Assembly: GCF_032854445.1 (NCBI RefSeq)
Contig: NC_088299.1
Span: forward strand, 4,937,001 to 5,001,000
Length of the DNA: 64,000 nucleotides
Source of the DNA: Liolophura sinensis
Taxonomy: Eukaryota; Mollusca; Polyplacophora; Chitonida; Chitonidae
Direction: 5' to 3'
Position 1 is the first letter of the stretch, and every line of letters begins with the position of its first letter. Below, piece by piece: positions 46,919 to 58,559 of this stretch. A program made the position numbers and the translations under genes. The notes below the pieces were generated by a model. The model worked only from the letters and a program-made list of their open reading frames with translations. It was not told the DNA's origin and did no database searches.

Positions 46919-47947
46919 AGTGTGAGGGTAAGGGGAAAATCGCCATTCAAGCTTTAAATTCATATTTCGTTATTACTAACTGTTATGTCGTTTAATTTGC
47001 CCGAAACACTCCTACTAGCCCGTCTCTATGAGACCGACACTCATCTCTGTCACGACCTACCCTATATATGTTTTTAACGTTTCGTCACTGGGATGCAAGT
47101 TTGCCCCAAGTCATTCACATTGAGCTGGCTACCTTTAGGGATGCAAATTTACCAACACCCATCAGTGAGTGAACTTCACGGCGCCATGGGAAAACCTTTC
47201 TCCTTATTCAGCGCAAGAAATGCAACATTCAAAATTTTACGCTTCGTATATTACACACGCATGGCTTTCCTAATTTTTACTTTCAGATAACTTATATATA
47301 TTTAAAAATACTATGATGCTAATTTTTTAATGGAACTTGTCTTTGGGAATTTTAGATATTGTTACCTGTGATTTGCATATTGAGCTTACTAAGGCCAAAA
47401 CCGACCCAGCAGATCGATTCTGTTCAACTGGAGTCGGTTCTGAAAAACCGATCTCATTGGTTAATAGCCAGTGGCTTAACCGGAAGCTGTCTAGAGTCTC
47501 CGAGTGAATGGGATGAATTTTGTCCAGTAAAACACTATTTGTTTCTTAACTAGAGATTTAAAAGTTGTGATTCTTTTATTGTAAAAGGTACATTCCTAAA
47601 AATGGCTATCAAACGTCTGTGTCTTCCATCACGTTGCAAATAGAAAGAACAGCTTATAGATGCGCGACCGCAGTGGAACTGGGATTGGCATGACTGACAC
47701 CGTAGCATACCGTCTAAGTATTAGATTGTATTTTAGCACCATAATCCAAATGGTACATTTTGTTATTGTTTTGTAAGTATTTCAATAGTAGAAAATGATA
47801 CACTAATTTAAGCATTTATGTTTAGTTGGTACTCCATCGGAATCCTACCAAGACAGTGTTTCCTGTACATTTAGATTATTTCGTGTTATCAACAAATCAG
47901 AAGTACAAATTATTTACATCTATCTGGGTCTCCCTTGAATCTTTAGT

Positions 47948-48195
47948 AGGGGGCCTTCGTGGCTGAAGGAGTTAGCACGCCAGCACGGCGCAATGATAGA
48001 GCTGCCTTTCATCAATGCGGTCGCTGTGAGTTCAACTCCTGCCCATGCTGGCTTCCTCTCCGGCCGTAAGTCGGGAGGTCTGGCAGCAACCTGCGGATTG
48101 TTCTGCGTTCCAGGTTTCCGTATTACTGGTTGCCATCGTATAAGTGAAATATGAGCTAGGAGTAAAACACCAATCAAATAAATAAATAAATTTTT
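47948..48195 (+). repeat. SINE family A, full length
   Basis: GGGGGCCTTCGTGGCTGAAG is the head, TGAGTTCAACTCC is the B-box-like element, and CCTCTCCGGCCGTAAGTCGG is the body. The tail has a short deletion before AAAACACCAATCAAATAAAT. The central CCCGGGC hairpin region is shortened. Confidence 0.93.
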
Positions 48196-49133
48196 ATTGC
48201 CGTGTTGAATGATATATCTGCAAGATGACCAGGCAGAAACTATGCTTAGAATGACCGGAATGTAACGGCTCTGAGACCTGATTAACCAGGGGATATTAGA
48301 GTGACGTATGAGGCATTCCCATTTGGCTTACTTTGAACTGCCATATCTTAGTTATAGAACATTACACAGACAAAAAAATCTGTTTTTAAACCTCTTTTTT
48401 TCGATACTTTTTTGGACGCATATACACATTTAGTCTTGTGTTGGCGTTTTTTTCTAGAAAGGAAGTTTCGTCTTTAACCAGGGTTCCAGTCTGAACTGTA
48501 GGAGAAACTAAATTTCTGGGAGCTTAATTGGAAAATAAATTGTCTTTTATACCTCAAATTATGTACACCAGCAGTCGATATAATTGAACTGGAATACTAG
48601 TGTTTGAGATGCTGTTTGATTTATTTATTACAAGTATATCGATCCTTTGAAAGGTCTAGATTTGATAACGGTTCCATGATTTACGGCTGAGCAAATAAGT
48701 TGTTTTTAAAGATGCTGGATAGTGTGTCATTAGTTTCTGGTGTGGATGACCTGGGTAAAACTTCGTGTACAGCCATTTATGTGTGTGGATGTCTTTACGG
48801 TAAGCTTAGGCTGATATATAGCCTGTAGTTCTTGTCTGCTGTCTTTCATGCCATGGCGTTCAATGAAAGTTTGTTCAGAATATAATGACAAAACCAAAGG
48901 CCACGACAAAAATCTTAAAAACACAAGAATACTGATACACCAGCAGATTTATGAGTTCTGATTACCCCATATACACGTTACGTAAAGGGACACAACTACG
49001 GGATAAGTCATCAACTGTTCTTTATCACAGGGAAAAGGAATAAATTGGATGAAATGGGCAAATGATTTATTGATTTACTTGGTATGAACGACAGCAAACC
49101 TTGTACCTCAGACGTAAATAAGTTGAAGACTCA

Positions 49134-49324
49134 GTCAGCAGTATATCTTTGTATAAAATGTTACTAAAGTTTTGTCAGTTCTTTCAAAAAACAAAATTTA
49201 AAAAAAGCAAATACAGAGTAGTGAAGTCTCAGTCAGCAATATATCTTTGTATAAAATGTTACTAAAGTTTTGTCCGTTGTTTCAAAAAACAAAATTTAAA
49301 AAAAGCAAATACAGAGTAGTGAAG
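49134..49324. repeat. ~96-bp tandem duplication
   Basis: CAGTCAGCA(G/A)TATATCTTTGT up to GCAAATACAGAGTAGTGAAG occurs twice in a row with only a few differences. The matching region of copy A carries one unit. Confidence 0.93.
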
Positions 49325-50729
49325 TGACATGTCTGTATAGCTCTAGCTACTGCAGATTGCATGTCTTCTTGAATCAGAAGCCACGTTAGGATGTATACAT
49401 CAAAATGTAAGTTGATAAATGCCATCTGTTTGGGGTGAATTTCCATCCCGCTGACGAAAGAATAAAAACCTTTTTAGGGGATGTAAGTTGTTACTGTTCA
49501 AGCATATACATAAACAGTTAAAGTGAACTTGTATAAATTAGCAGGATTTGAAGTTTCACCTTGTGTATACTACCAAATGAAAGAAAACACGTTAAGAAAG
49601 AAGGTATATGAAACTCTTGGTTTTTATGTTTTCATATGTAGTATATACTGTGACCTACAATTAAAAACAGAACAAAAATGGCCCTAATCTACAGTTTTGA
49701 TTAAAACCCCAGCGGTTGTGGTTACGTCAGCGATGACAGCTGTCAAAACAACTTTGCTAGGGGATGGGGGAGGTAAGCTGTACCCGCGTTTCCAGTATGT
49801 TCATCGATGACATCATTTCTGAATATTTCCACTGACGGAAAATATGCATGAAATAGATGGGCTATTCAAAACATACAATACGCTTCAAAAATGATTTTAT
49901 TGTTTTAACGTGCCTTTCTTAATGTTTCTTAAAACTAAACTCTTTGTTTATTAGTATCTTTCCTGTAACCAAGGGATCAAGGTCCCCGGCCTAAATCTGA
50001 TTTTAATGCGATTGAGTCATGTGTCTAAACTAGCTTGGCATGGGAGAAATATCACCTGACACCTAAACAATGTTTGATCTGGCCCAAAAGTTTCCCGGTA
50101 AATCTCAATTATCTCCAGATCAGTAAGCTATTGCGGCTTATCCTTATATTTATGAGATGAAAAGACAGACGGCCCACCTCTCTTGGAAAATGATGCTAGA
50201 GCGCTTCCTAACGCTGTTATAATACATGTAGATGGAAAAACTGGGGCCATTGAACGAAAAAAAAACATAGCAGGAGTGCATCGTGTCGCCGATCGTGAGT
50301 TAATTTCGTGTGGCTGTTGATGTGTGGTGAATTTGGCCATTCGTTCCCACTATAGTATAGTCATCATTTACCAGCCACCCAGACTATCGATGGCACGATG
50401 TGTTAAAGGTTAGACGGCTCTAAATATAACGTACGGGTGGCTAACTAAGATGGATTTCGTCTGGGTAACTGTTTAATGAGACTTGCGCAATTAGTGGTTA
50501 CGCAAAGAGACTCTTTAGAGATCTAGTTTATTAATTAAGACCCATTTTGTGTTTGAATTGGTTTTTGGTGTTGGTGGATTCATTTTCTGGCATGTAGGAC
50601 GGTTATCCATTACACAACTTATGCTCGCATCGTTTGGACTCACATTATATTGTCACTGGAGATTTTTGGGTGGTGCATCAGTAACTGTCAAAGTGAAACC
50701 ATTTTGGTTTCATGAGACATGAAGCAATG

Positions 50730-51035
50730 TTACATAGCAACGCATATAGCAAGTTATAAATCAACAATGTCATGACAAATGTAGCAAAGGTAGACAGCAA
50801 TGTTGTCATGACACATGCCGTAATTTAATATATTATGTCTATAATGATGCTTGTATCAATGTTATACATAGATGACATCCACACAAACGTAGCATTGTGA
50901 CACATTAATGATGTAACATTGGCATTAATATATGACGTCATGATACATGTAGCAATGTGGCACATCAGAGATGTTATACTGAATGTAGCGGTCACATACA
51001 TATGTTTCAGTGATGACATGACGAAGATAGAAATG
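50730..51035. repeat. Degenerate minisatellite-like region, copy B
   Basis: This is the counterpart of 40335-40620. CAATGTTATACATAGATGA, GTGACACATTAATGATGTAA and GTGGCACATCAGAGATGTTA are spaced about 50-60 bp apart. Confidence 0.55.
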
Positions 51036-51050
51036 TCACAGAACAATGAT

Positions 51051-51319
51051 TTATTTATTTGTTTCTTTATTTATTTGGTGTTTTTACGGTGTACTCAAGA
51101 TTGTGTCACTTATATGACGGCGGCCAGCATTATGGTGGGAGGAAACCAGGCACAGCCCGGGAGAAACTCACGACCATCCACAGGTTGCAAACAGACCTTT
51201 CTACTTACGGCCGGAGAGGAAGCCAGGGTGAACTGGACTTGAACTCACAGCGACCACATTGGTCATTACGCTGCGCTAGCGCGCTAACCAACTGAGTCAC
51301 GGAGGCCCCATCCCCGAAC
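51051..51319 (-). repeat. SINE family A, with 9-bp target-site duplication
   Basis: The tail lies at the left and the complete head at the right (minus strand GGGGCCTCCGTGACTCAGTT, GGTTAGCGCGCTAGCGCAGC). AACAATGAT occurs at 51042-51050 and again at 51320-51328. The SINE is missing at the corresponding site of copy A (about 40595). Confidence 0.95.
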
Positions 51320-52548
51320 AACAATGATACCACGACACTGGGTCAACGCCCAAACATTGCTGATCACGAGATTACAAGTTTGTGGCTTAGACGATCGCAT
51401 ACAGCGTATGCCCTGAAGAGCGTGAAACCATATATTCATTTTGACAGAGGAATATAATGATCCCTGCAACAAAGAACAAAACATGTAATCATTTTCACGC
51501 CTGTGTTTTGGCGACTAAAAACGGACTGCCAGGTTATCCTTCCTGCTCCACTTGCGCTATTTCCGCATATACGATAACAAATTTTAAGTCTAGAAGACCG
51601 TTCAGAAAATTTTTAACCTTCATTCAGTGCCGAGAAATCTGTTTTGCCATTTTGATATCAAACTGCGAATGGCGCCAAAAAGTCATCTTGTGATCGCATG
51701 GATTGTTAAGTGACACTGGCTGGTAACGGTATAAGAAAGCATCATATAATAAAATCAAAGGCTATGGTGATTAATCAAACAGGCTGAATTGTGCCACAGT
51801 CAAATAACACACCTTCAACATCCCACTAATTGCCCTGTATATTAGTAAACGAAAGATTAGTTTAGAGTTAAAACCCTTTTGTCGCTAACGGTAAAACAAT
51901 TCTACTCTGTCATGTGGCTTGTCAAAGGTGTAAGATCTTGTTGACATCAAACACCCGTCTCACCCTTTTTGCACGGATGAATACAAGGACTTTCAGCTCC
52001 ACTTGGTACGGGGTCACCCTGTTGCACGGATGACTACAAGAACGTTCAGCTATCAGGTTTCTCCAACGTTTGCCTAGTCCAGATAACTTTTTGTTAAACT
52101 TTTCTCAGACACGTTTGAAAAATAAATGTGTAACATTTTTGACCGGTCACGTGAGAAAGTAAACTTCTTTGCCTTCAACTCGAAATTCCTCTTATTTGTG
52201 AAGTCATTGTAGTTTTGTTCTACTTCAGTGGGAGATAATGTAAGTGGTCTAGACGGGCTGCCGACACAAGACAGTAAGGGCATACTTGTACGCGCGTGGA
52301 CGACGCGACTTCACTCATATCCATCATCTGCTCATATCCAATTTGGGAACTGAGAAAGCTTTAGCACGAACCATCATCAAGCAGCTGTCAGCAACACCAA
52401 TCTACTGAAGAAACTCGGCCTAATCACAAGTTATTCCTAAAGTGTGGAATACCCGGAATAAACAACCGAGAACGTCAAGAACCTCCGCCTCTATAGCTGA
52501 AACAGCGGAAGCTGGATTCGAACACGCGGCTTCGATGTTAAAGATAGC

Positions 52549-52551
52549 ATA

Positions 52552-52614
<63 letters not shown>

Positions 52615-52643
52615 GTGTGTGTATATATATGTATGTATGTATC
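52549..52643. repeat. (AT)n microsatellite with GTAT border
   Basis: About 65 bp of pure AT is followed by GTGTGTGTATATATATGTAT repeats. It generates IYIYIY translations on both strands. Confidence 0.97.
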
Positions 52644-52890
52644 CTTGGGGTTTTGTGTCGTGCTCAGCAATTTTTCATATATCGATGAGGGGTTATTCCT
52701 GCCGCCAAATTGCTGTCGCCATTGAAACATCATACCGAAGACTAGACATGACACTCTCCCAGTCACATTATACTGACCCCGTACCAGCCACTCTTGTTTC
52801 CTTGCTTTAACCTCTTAGAGTTGAGCGACAAAAGAGACAGCAACAAGTACCATATTTAAAGTCTTTGGTATGACCCGACCCAGGTTTAAT
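52644..52890 (-). repeat. SINE family B1
   Basis: The tail is at the left (CTTGGGGTTTTGTGTCGTGC, CAATTTTTCATATATCGATG). The minus-strand body has ACTGGGAGAGTGTCATGTCT and ACCAAAGACTTTAAATATGG, and the B-box region is AAACCTGGGTCGGGTC at about 52868-52885. The head further right is cut by the next SINE. Confidence 0.83.
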
Positions 52891-52899
52891 TGCAATAAG

Positions 52900-53056
52900 G
52901 CTGTGTGTTCAAGTCAAGCTCATGCTGGCTCCCCCCCGGCCTTACGTGGGAAGGTCTGCCGGCAAGGTTCCCCCCCGGGTTAATGCTTGCCGCCGTCGTA
53001 TACGTGAAATATTCTGCAGCACGGCGTAAAACACTTATCAAATAAATAAATAAATC
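52900..53056 (+). repeat. SINE family A, partial
   Basis: It begins at the B-box-like GTGTTCAAGTCAAGCTCATG and goes through CGGCCTTACGTGGGAAGGTC to the tail CGTAAAACACTTATCAAATA. About 40 bp of the middle are lost between CGGCAAG and GGTTAATGCTTGCC. It abuts a B1 copy of opposite orientation. Confidence 0.9.
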
Positions 53057-54869
53057 TAACCATTAGGTCAAAGAAGAAGTCTTTAACATAGAGAGTCAAC
53101 GCTTTAATGCGCAGAAGCACAAATTTGTTGGCCATGCATCTTGGCTCGGTTAACTTTGACAAATGTCTCGCATGGCTTAATCGCCGTTCGGTCTGGTGGA
53201 AAAAAGCTACTTTGTCAATCTTCATTATTTTCACTGAACTTTCGGGATATATCGGTACCAATATATCCAGGGTATGTAAAAACAAATAGCTGCTGTCTGT
53301 TTAGGACTAGTCATTTACTTTTGATAACAGTGTCTGCGTTCTTTTAATTGATCCAAGGCCTAAGAAAACTGACGGTAGCGCCTCTCGTCGCTAAGGTAAC
53401 GTTTTCTTACCATAGTTTCCTGTTGCCCATTATGCAGGAGGAAATGTTGGACGAGTCACTCCTCGCATGTCCGGTAGTAATTAACTTATCCGACCAGACT
53501 ATAGATGGCACCCCAGGTTAAAGATTAGCCAAACCTCAGTAACATATGTAGGTACAGATGACTCAGACGGATTTGGTATGTTGGTGAGACAGGCATAGTT
53601 GCTAAACATGCAAAATACTGGCCAGTTGAAGATTTTAAAAAAGGCTGAAAATGACTCAAGTGGTTATCACTTGAATGACTCTCTTACTAATTGTGAGTGA
53701 AAGTATAGGTACTTATTTATTATTTGATTATCGTTGATACATCTGTAAAGTATAAATGATGCAAGTAGGCAGATCACTAAGGGTGTGAGTGTGATTTATA
53801 ACTTTTGGAGAACTCACTTAGTAATTGTGACGAAAATGATAGTTGCTTTAATATTTCATGAGAGTTGATTCCTTTATAAAGACGACGTTGGGAAAACAGA
53901 TATTCGTATACAAATCGTCAGCTATAACGGACCCTTCATGTCGAGAATCACAATACACTTGGTCAAGATCAGCAATGCAGTCTTCATTAATTTGCCGGGA
54001 TAATACATTGCCTTTAGAGTGAAAGGGTCAGTGTGTGATGGACATATATATACAGATTTGAACTGAATTAGAATTTAGCAATTTAGCAATGTGATTATTT
54101 CTCTTTTCATAGAAGTAGCGGGTCATAGTCTAATATGGACGTGTTTCCCTTTAAATCACTAGAACGGGTGCATCTGAAAGCAACAGTAAACGTAACGTTT
54201 CTACTATCACCGGGTCTGGCAATGAATCATGGTCATAAAGCAGGATAAGGTTTGACAACCTTTGTAACCGACAAGGAATACTGACGATCTAACCTTGGGG
54301 AATTTTACACTGGTAACAGATAAGCAGTTTACTGGTCTCCTCTATCATATCAGGCTATTGGACCTATAGTTTGCCAGACGGACTTGATCCAATCTAATCG
54401 CATCAGGGGCAAGACAAGCAACGACCTAGCCTACTCTGTTTGATGACTGTACAATACTGCCGATAATTGTCTGAGTCGTCTATTCTGGTGTCTCCTTTTC
54501 TTTCCTGCCTAACCGTTAAGTTGCTTGTTGAAACCTCATCCAAGGCGAATTTGTTTTAAAAGAACGTACGTTTACAGTTGAGAAGGCGGTTGTGCGACAG
54601 GATTAACGGGGGTGTCATAAATTTGTCCAGAACATCAATACCAGCCCGTTTTCCTGGGGCCGACATAAGTACTTAAATTTGGAAGTTTTTGCATGCAATG
54701 TTTCTTTGTAATTTTCTCCACTTGAAATGTGTAAAGCATTTACAGTACTACTTTGAGGCTAAGGGAAGTATTGTCATTTAGAGCTTGAAATTCCTATTTT
54801 TTCCTTTGTTAGTACACTGCATATTGAAGAATTTTTTTTAATGATACAATGACGGTCAATTTTATTAAT

Positions 54870-54945
54870 GAAGGAACCTGAGTGCCAAGTGTAAACCACG
54901 ATCACTTGGGAAATGACTGACGGACTTTCCTACATGTGACATTTC
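54870..54945 (+). repeat. Old repeat fragment, possible third SINE-like family
   Basis: GGAACCTGAGTGCCAAGTGT AAACCACGATCACTTGGGAA and TGACGGACTTTCCTACATGT resemble the better copy at 55560-55735. Weak on its own. Confidence 0.4.
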
Positions 54946-55559
54946 AAAAAAATATTTCAAATACATCATGGGCCACATGAAATATACCAATACAAAATAC
55001 TATAGCATGGAGAGTAAACGGGAGGCAGTGATGACAGCGTGATACAAGGCAAATGACTACACGAACCATTCGGACTCTCCATTTAATTAACACACAGCAC
55101 TACAACATTAGTTTTCATAGAACCTAATGAACTTGCATGTCAATGATTAGGATGAGGCAGATTCACCATTCCTCTGTGAAGCACATCTTTCTAGGCAACA
55201 TATATGTTGTCAGGTGGATGTACATTTATGGGTTTCGACTAATGAAGAGAATGTAGATCGAGGGAGAAACTCTTGTCCAGCAGAACGAGCTCCACGGATT
55301 GAGCTGCAGAGGACATTTTTCAGTGTCGACAGCGACCAGATATATGGGCAATAATTCTGTTGCTAGGTCTGCAGTGAGGGAATTTCGCGATACGATGGGA
55401 AAACCTTTCTCCTCATTCAGTGCAAGAAAATATACTTTGACCTAAGAAGCAAGATTGTATGTGTACAGTTGTTATTACAGCACATTTATTGTGACAAAAC
55501 ATCCTAACGGTCCATGGAAAAACAAAACTGGCTGTATAATCACTTTGTGACGAATCAGC

Positions 55560-55735
55560 GTTTTGATTGCTTGGTTAGTGTTTAAGCCCGTGCTGAAGAA
55601 CTTCTCGCCTACAGAAGGCCGTCAATTTGTTGGATGGAGGGAACCAGAGTAAACCACCGGCCTTTGGGAGGCACCTGACGAACTTCTTGAATTAAAGCCG
55701 CAGCAAGAAAAAGCGAGAGCTTGATTCAAATACTA
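55560..55735 (+). repeat. Old repeat, possible third SINE-like family
   Basis: The order TTGGTTAGTGTTTAAGCCCG, CAGAAGGCCGTCAATTTG, GAGGGAACCAGAGTAAACCA, CCGGCCTTTGGGAGGCACCT and GACGAACTTCTTGAATTAAA is that of an interspersed repeat I associate with mollusc genomes. It is diverged, and no target-site duplication is visible. Confidence 0.45.
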
Positions 55736-56007
55736 GATCTTCGTTGATTTTTAAAATCTATTTACTATCAGCTTTCGTCTACTGATTGTTTATATAAGGG
55801 CTAAATGAGCAAGGCGCCATGTCAGTTATTCTGAAATAAATACTGTCTCCTTTGAAATTACATATCTAATACAAGTAAGCGCCATATTTTCGACCAGGAC
55901 GGCGTAGAAAGCCAGGCCATCATGAATATGCCCTCAGCTACAACAAAGACATTTTTGAGGGAAAGCCATATGACACAAGGATCTGTATAATGAAACGTTC
56001 ACTGTAC

Positions 56008-56400
56008 AAATCACTAGTCGTCTGCTGCATGTCCGAGTGAATCAAAATACAGGGTTTATGTCCAAATTTTTCAGCGAAAGTGAGATTAAAGTACATGAAT
56101 ATAGATTTTATATATTTTACTAATACAACTATCTCTTGACTTTGGCTGACAATGTGGAGAACAGTGAAAATTCTGGCTGGGGTGAGATTTTAAGTCACAA
56201 TGCAAAACACACGTCGTCTACAGCATGTCAGAGTGAACTAAAGCACGGCCTTTAAGTGAAAATCTTCCAAGAAGGAAAGTATAAACTACAAAATTGATAT
56301 GGATTCTATTTTCGTCCCTAATGCAACTATCTGATGGCTTTGGGTAACAACCCGGAGACCAGTGAAAATGTTACCAGGTGTGAGACTCGAACTCACCATT
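56008..56400. repeat. ~195-bp tandem duplication, diverged
   Basis: Units of about 56008-56200 and 56206-56400 share TCGTCT(G/A)C(T/A)GCATGTC, AGAGTGAA-type, ATTTTA-rich, CAACTATCT, CTTTGG and CAGTGAAAAT(T/G) in the same order. The second unit ends in GGTGTGAGACTCGAACTCAC. On the minus strand this contains a tRNA B-box-like GTGAGTTCGAGTC, so the unit may derive from a SINE. Confidence 0.75.
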
Positions 56401-56409
56401 TCGGGGTGG

Positions 56410-57390
56410 AAATAAATTAAAGCTATGGTGATATATACCCTGACAAAGATGGACAGAGTTATCAACATCTGAGGCAATATTTAAATTTTCGCAAGCAAGA
56501 GGAATACATGTTGTAAGAAAAAAAGAGAGCTGTAATTGTAATTTAACAACTGTGTCTTTACATTCATCTGGTGAACAGTAAATTAACTTAGGCAAAAGGA
56601 AGGTGTATAAGACTTTCCGTTCCCAGACAGTTTAAACACGTCTTTTCCCCCTTTTCTCTCTCGCGCGCTCAGACGCCCACAGTATAGACCGCGGGAGACT
56701 CTTTGGTTTTCTGTCCATCGACCCCACACCTTAAATTGTCCTGTAACGAATTGAAGTAGTCACAAAGGGCTCTAAGTAGTCTTGAAAATACGACGCCTTC
56801 GACGGTTTAATGAAGGCCCTTTGAACGCATAAATCTACCATACTGACTAGCTTTCCACCTAATCTAAATCGTCTGTAGCCGATTGAAAACTTATTGTGAA
56901 AGACGCCCACCTCATGACGAAGCCCACAATGCGGGATGCCTGTGCACAGCATGTAGCTGAAGACTAAAATAAAATACCCACACCAGCTATACTGAAGAAA
57001 GCAAACTTCGAAGTACCCAGCAGAGAAAGACTGAGCGACTCGCAAAAATGACCAACTTCACTGTGTAATTTTAACGGAGGGGTGCGAGCTGTTATTTTAC
57101 TATAGTAACTATACTAGGCTAGGAGGAATCAGAAAACGTCTTTATATCTTTCAGTCTCCTTCACAGGCAACCTGCTTTTCACGATGTCCCAACGTCCTCT
57201 CATTCCACGGCTGTGTATGAGGAATTGTCAACTTCGCTCTGTGTCACCCTAAAGTCCTTTCTCATCAATCTATCCATAAATGTCGCTTCAAACTGAACAA
57301 CGGGATCGCTGCCGCCATGTCATCTTCTACAAAGCTCATTGCAAGTGACAAATAGTTGTTTAAAGACAGGACTCTAAGGGTTCTGGACTA
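56410..57390. other. Interval without a recognised gene
   Basis: The 104-codon minus-strand frame at 56731-57045 has no domain that I recognise. The segment 57255-57330 shares CATCAATCTATCCA and GCCGCCATGTCATCTTCT with 63085-63165, so part of this interval is a dispersed repeat. Confidence 0.4.
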
Positions 57391-57397
57391 TTTGAAG

Positions 57398-57590
57398 TCA
57401 CAGGTGTCCTTTCATGTCCTTAGGAAAAATTGCCTGCGGTAACGTCATGTTGAATATATAGCCAGCGTGATTTTCTGGACCTAAACGAATACAATGCATT
57501 CCACGTGACGAGGACGGTACCATTCGCGTGCGCTTTGCAACTTGCGTCGCGGATCGCACGCCGCGAGTCCTTGAATACAATTAATAATTA
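57398..57590. other. Small CpG-rich patch with open minus-strand frame
   Basis: About 15 CpGs fall within 57470-57570, e.g. GCGTCGCGGATCGCACGCCG, in otherwise CpG-poor sequence. The minus strand is open here for about 60 codons to a TGA near 57398, with a non-repetitive composition. It could be a promoter or a 5' exon, or a chance frame. No domain is recognised. Confidence 0.25.
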
Positions 57591-57599
57591 ATACATTTA

Positions 57600-58280
57600 A
57601 AGAATGAGAAAGAAAAAATCTGTCAAGGGCGTAAAATCATTGGACAAAAATCTTTTCTACATCTTCTGAGAGAAGTGTTTGCTTAAAGGAAAATACTGCC
57701 AGAAATTTTGCAAACTAAACGCCCTCGGCCTATATTTTCCGAAAAATCCCAATTAAAGGAATTAGTGGGAATCTGTCACTGGCTAAACTGTCCGCAAGGC
57801 AATATGTAGATGTATCGATAATGTAATATAAGATAGAACTGAAGTTACATGGTAGGCTGCAAAACTACAACACAATACCGTGTGTGACATAATGTTCTCT
57901 GAACATATCCCGTTGTTTAAACCGCAAGGGGAGGTAAGCCAACAAAAAAAACAAACAAACTCAGTCTTCCTTCCGGTCAAAACAGAACATTCGAGGTCAG
58001 ATACATGTCCGCAGTCATCTGGAAGTCTTAACTTTATGTAAATGACCTTTAAAATATCAGCATAATTTTTCGGCCATTTGCTCTCTTTAAAGAATGCTTG
58101 TAGAAATGAAAACTATATAATATTCTATGTGCTAACAGTAAAAGTGCATGTACGCTCTCCATCTAAGATATATATGCTAAAGCCTTTCAAAAGAGAACCT
58201 ATCGGTCTAAAGAAAAAGCCTTTGTGTGATGTCAGTCACACCGTCATTGCTAGTAAAGCTTCCTGAGTGGATTTGCTCCC
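57600..58280. other. Interval with no recognised feature
   Basis: AT-rich with no repeat or coding signature seen. Confidence 0.4.
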
Positions 58281-58284
58281 GTTT

Positions 58285-58420
58285 AAAAGAATATGTAAAC
58301 CTGACACACGACGGCAAGGTCACACATGTTGTTGACACAGGAGCTTGGTGAAATCCTGCATGTTGCCAATTTACCTCAATAAATTTCAGCTGTTCATGTT
58401 AATGCAGGGTGGCCCCATTT
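58285..58420 (+). repeat. Short dispersed repeat (relative of 2090-2235)
   Basis: The end GCATGTTGCCAATTTACCTC and CAGCTGTTCATGTTAATGCA corresponds to 2185-2260. The left part is only loosely similar. Confidence 0.45.
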
Positions 58421-58449
58421 CCCATAACACCTTGACCAAAGATAAACAA

Positions 58450-58545
58450 TGTTGAATGAATGAATGAATGATTATGCCATAAACGCCACCTCGACAATGC
58501 CTCAGCCATATTGTGGCGGAAACAATGTTGAAAATGTTGATTACA
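58450..58545. repeat. (GAAT)n-led dispersed repeat fragment
   Basis: GAATGAATGAATGATTATGC followed by CATAAACGCCACCTCGACAA and CAGCCATATTGTGGCGGAAA. Same family as 28510-28610. Confidence 0.7.
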
Positions 58546-58559
58546 ATTTATTAGACGTG

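Larger units (their letters stand above)
36605..47240 (+). repeat. Segmental duplication, copy A
   Basis: It is collinear and in the same orientation as 47820-55440. Anchor pairs are 36610/47825, 37490/48205, 38620/48430, 38870/48735, 39110/48940, 39600/50020, 39830/50230, 40230/50620, 41560/53390, 41650/53460, 45855/53880, 46360/54490 and 47190/55400. Copy A has extra DNA at about 36730-37460 and 41730-45860. Divergence varies along the alignment but identity is mostly high enough to read by eye. No gene is recognised in either copy. Confidence 0.8.
47820..55440 (+). repeat. Segmental duplication, copy B
   Basis: This is the direct partner of 36605-47240; anchor pairs are listed there. Private insertions of copy B are the SINEs at 47948-48195, 51051-51319 and about 52640-53056 and the AT array at 52549. 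Copy B also has a 96-bp local tandem duplication at 49134-49324 that is single in copy A (about 39290-39385). The two copies sit only about 0.6 kb apart. Confidence 0.8.

Noticed and set aside
52442-52810. 122-codon frame across the AT array
   Set aside because: The middle is (IY)n from the dinucleotide repeat and the right part is a B1 SINE.
56731-57045. 104-codon minus-strand frame
   Set aside because: Composition is ordinary but no family is recognised and part of the area is repetitive. It is the expected length for chance in 64 kb.
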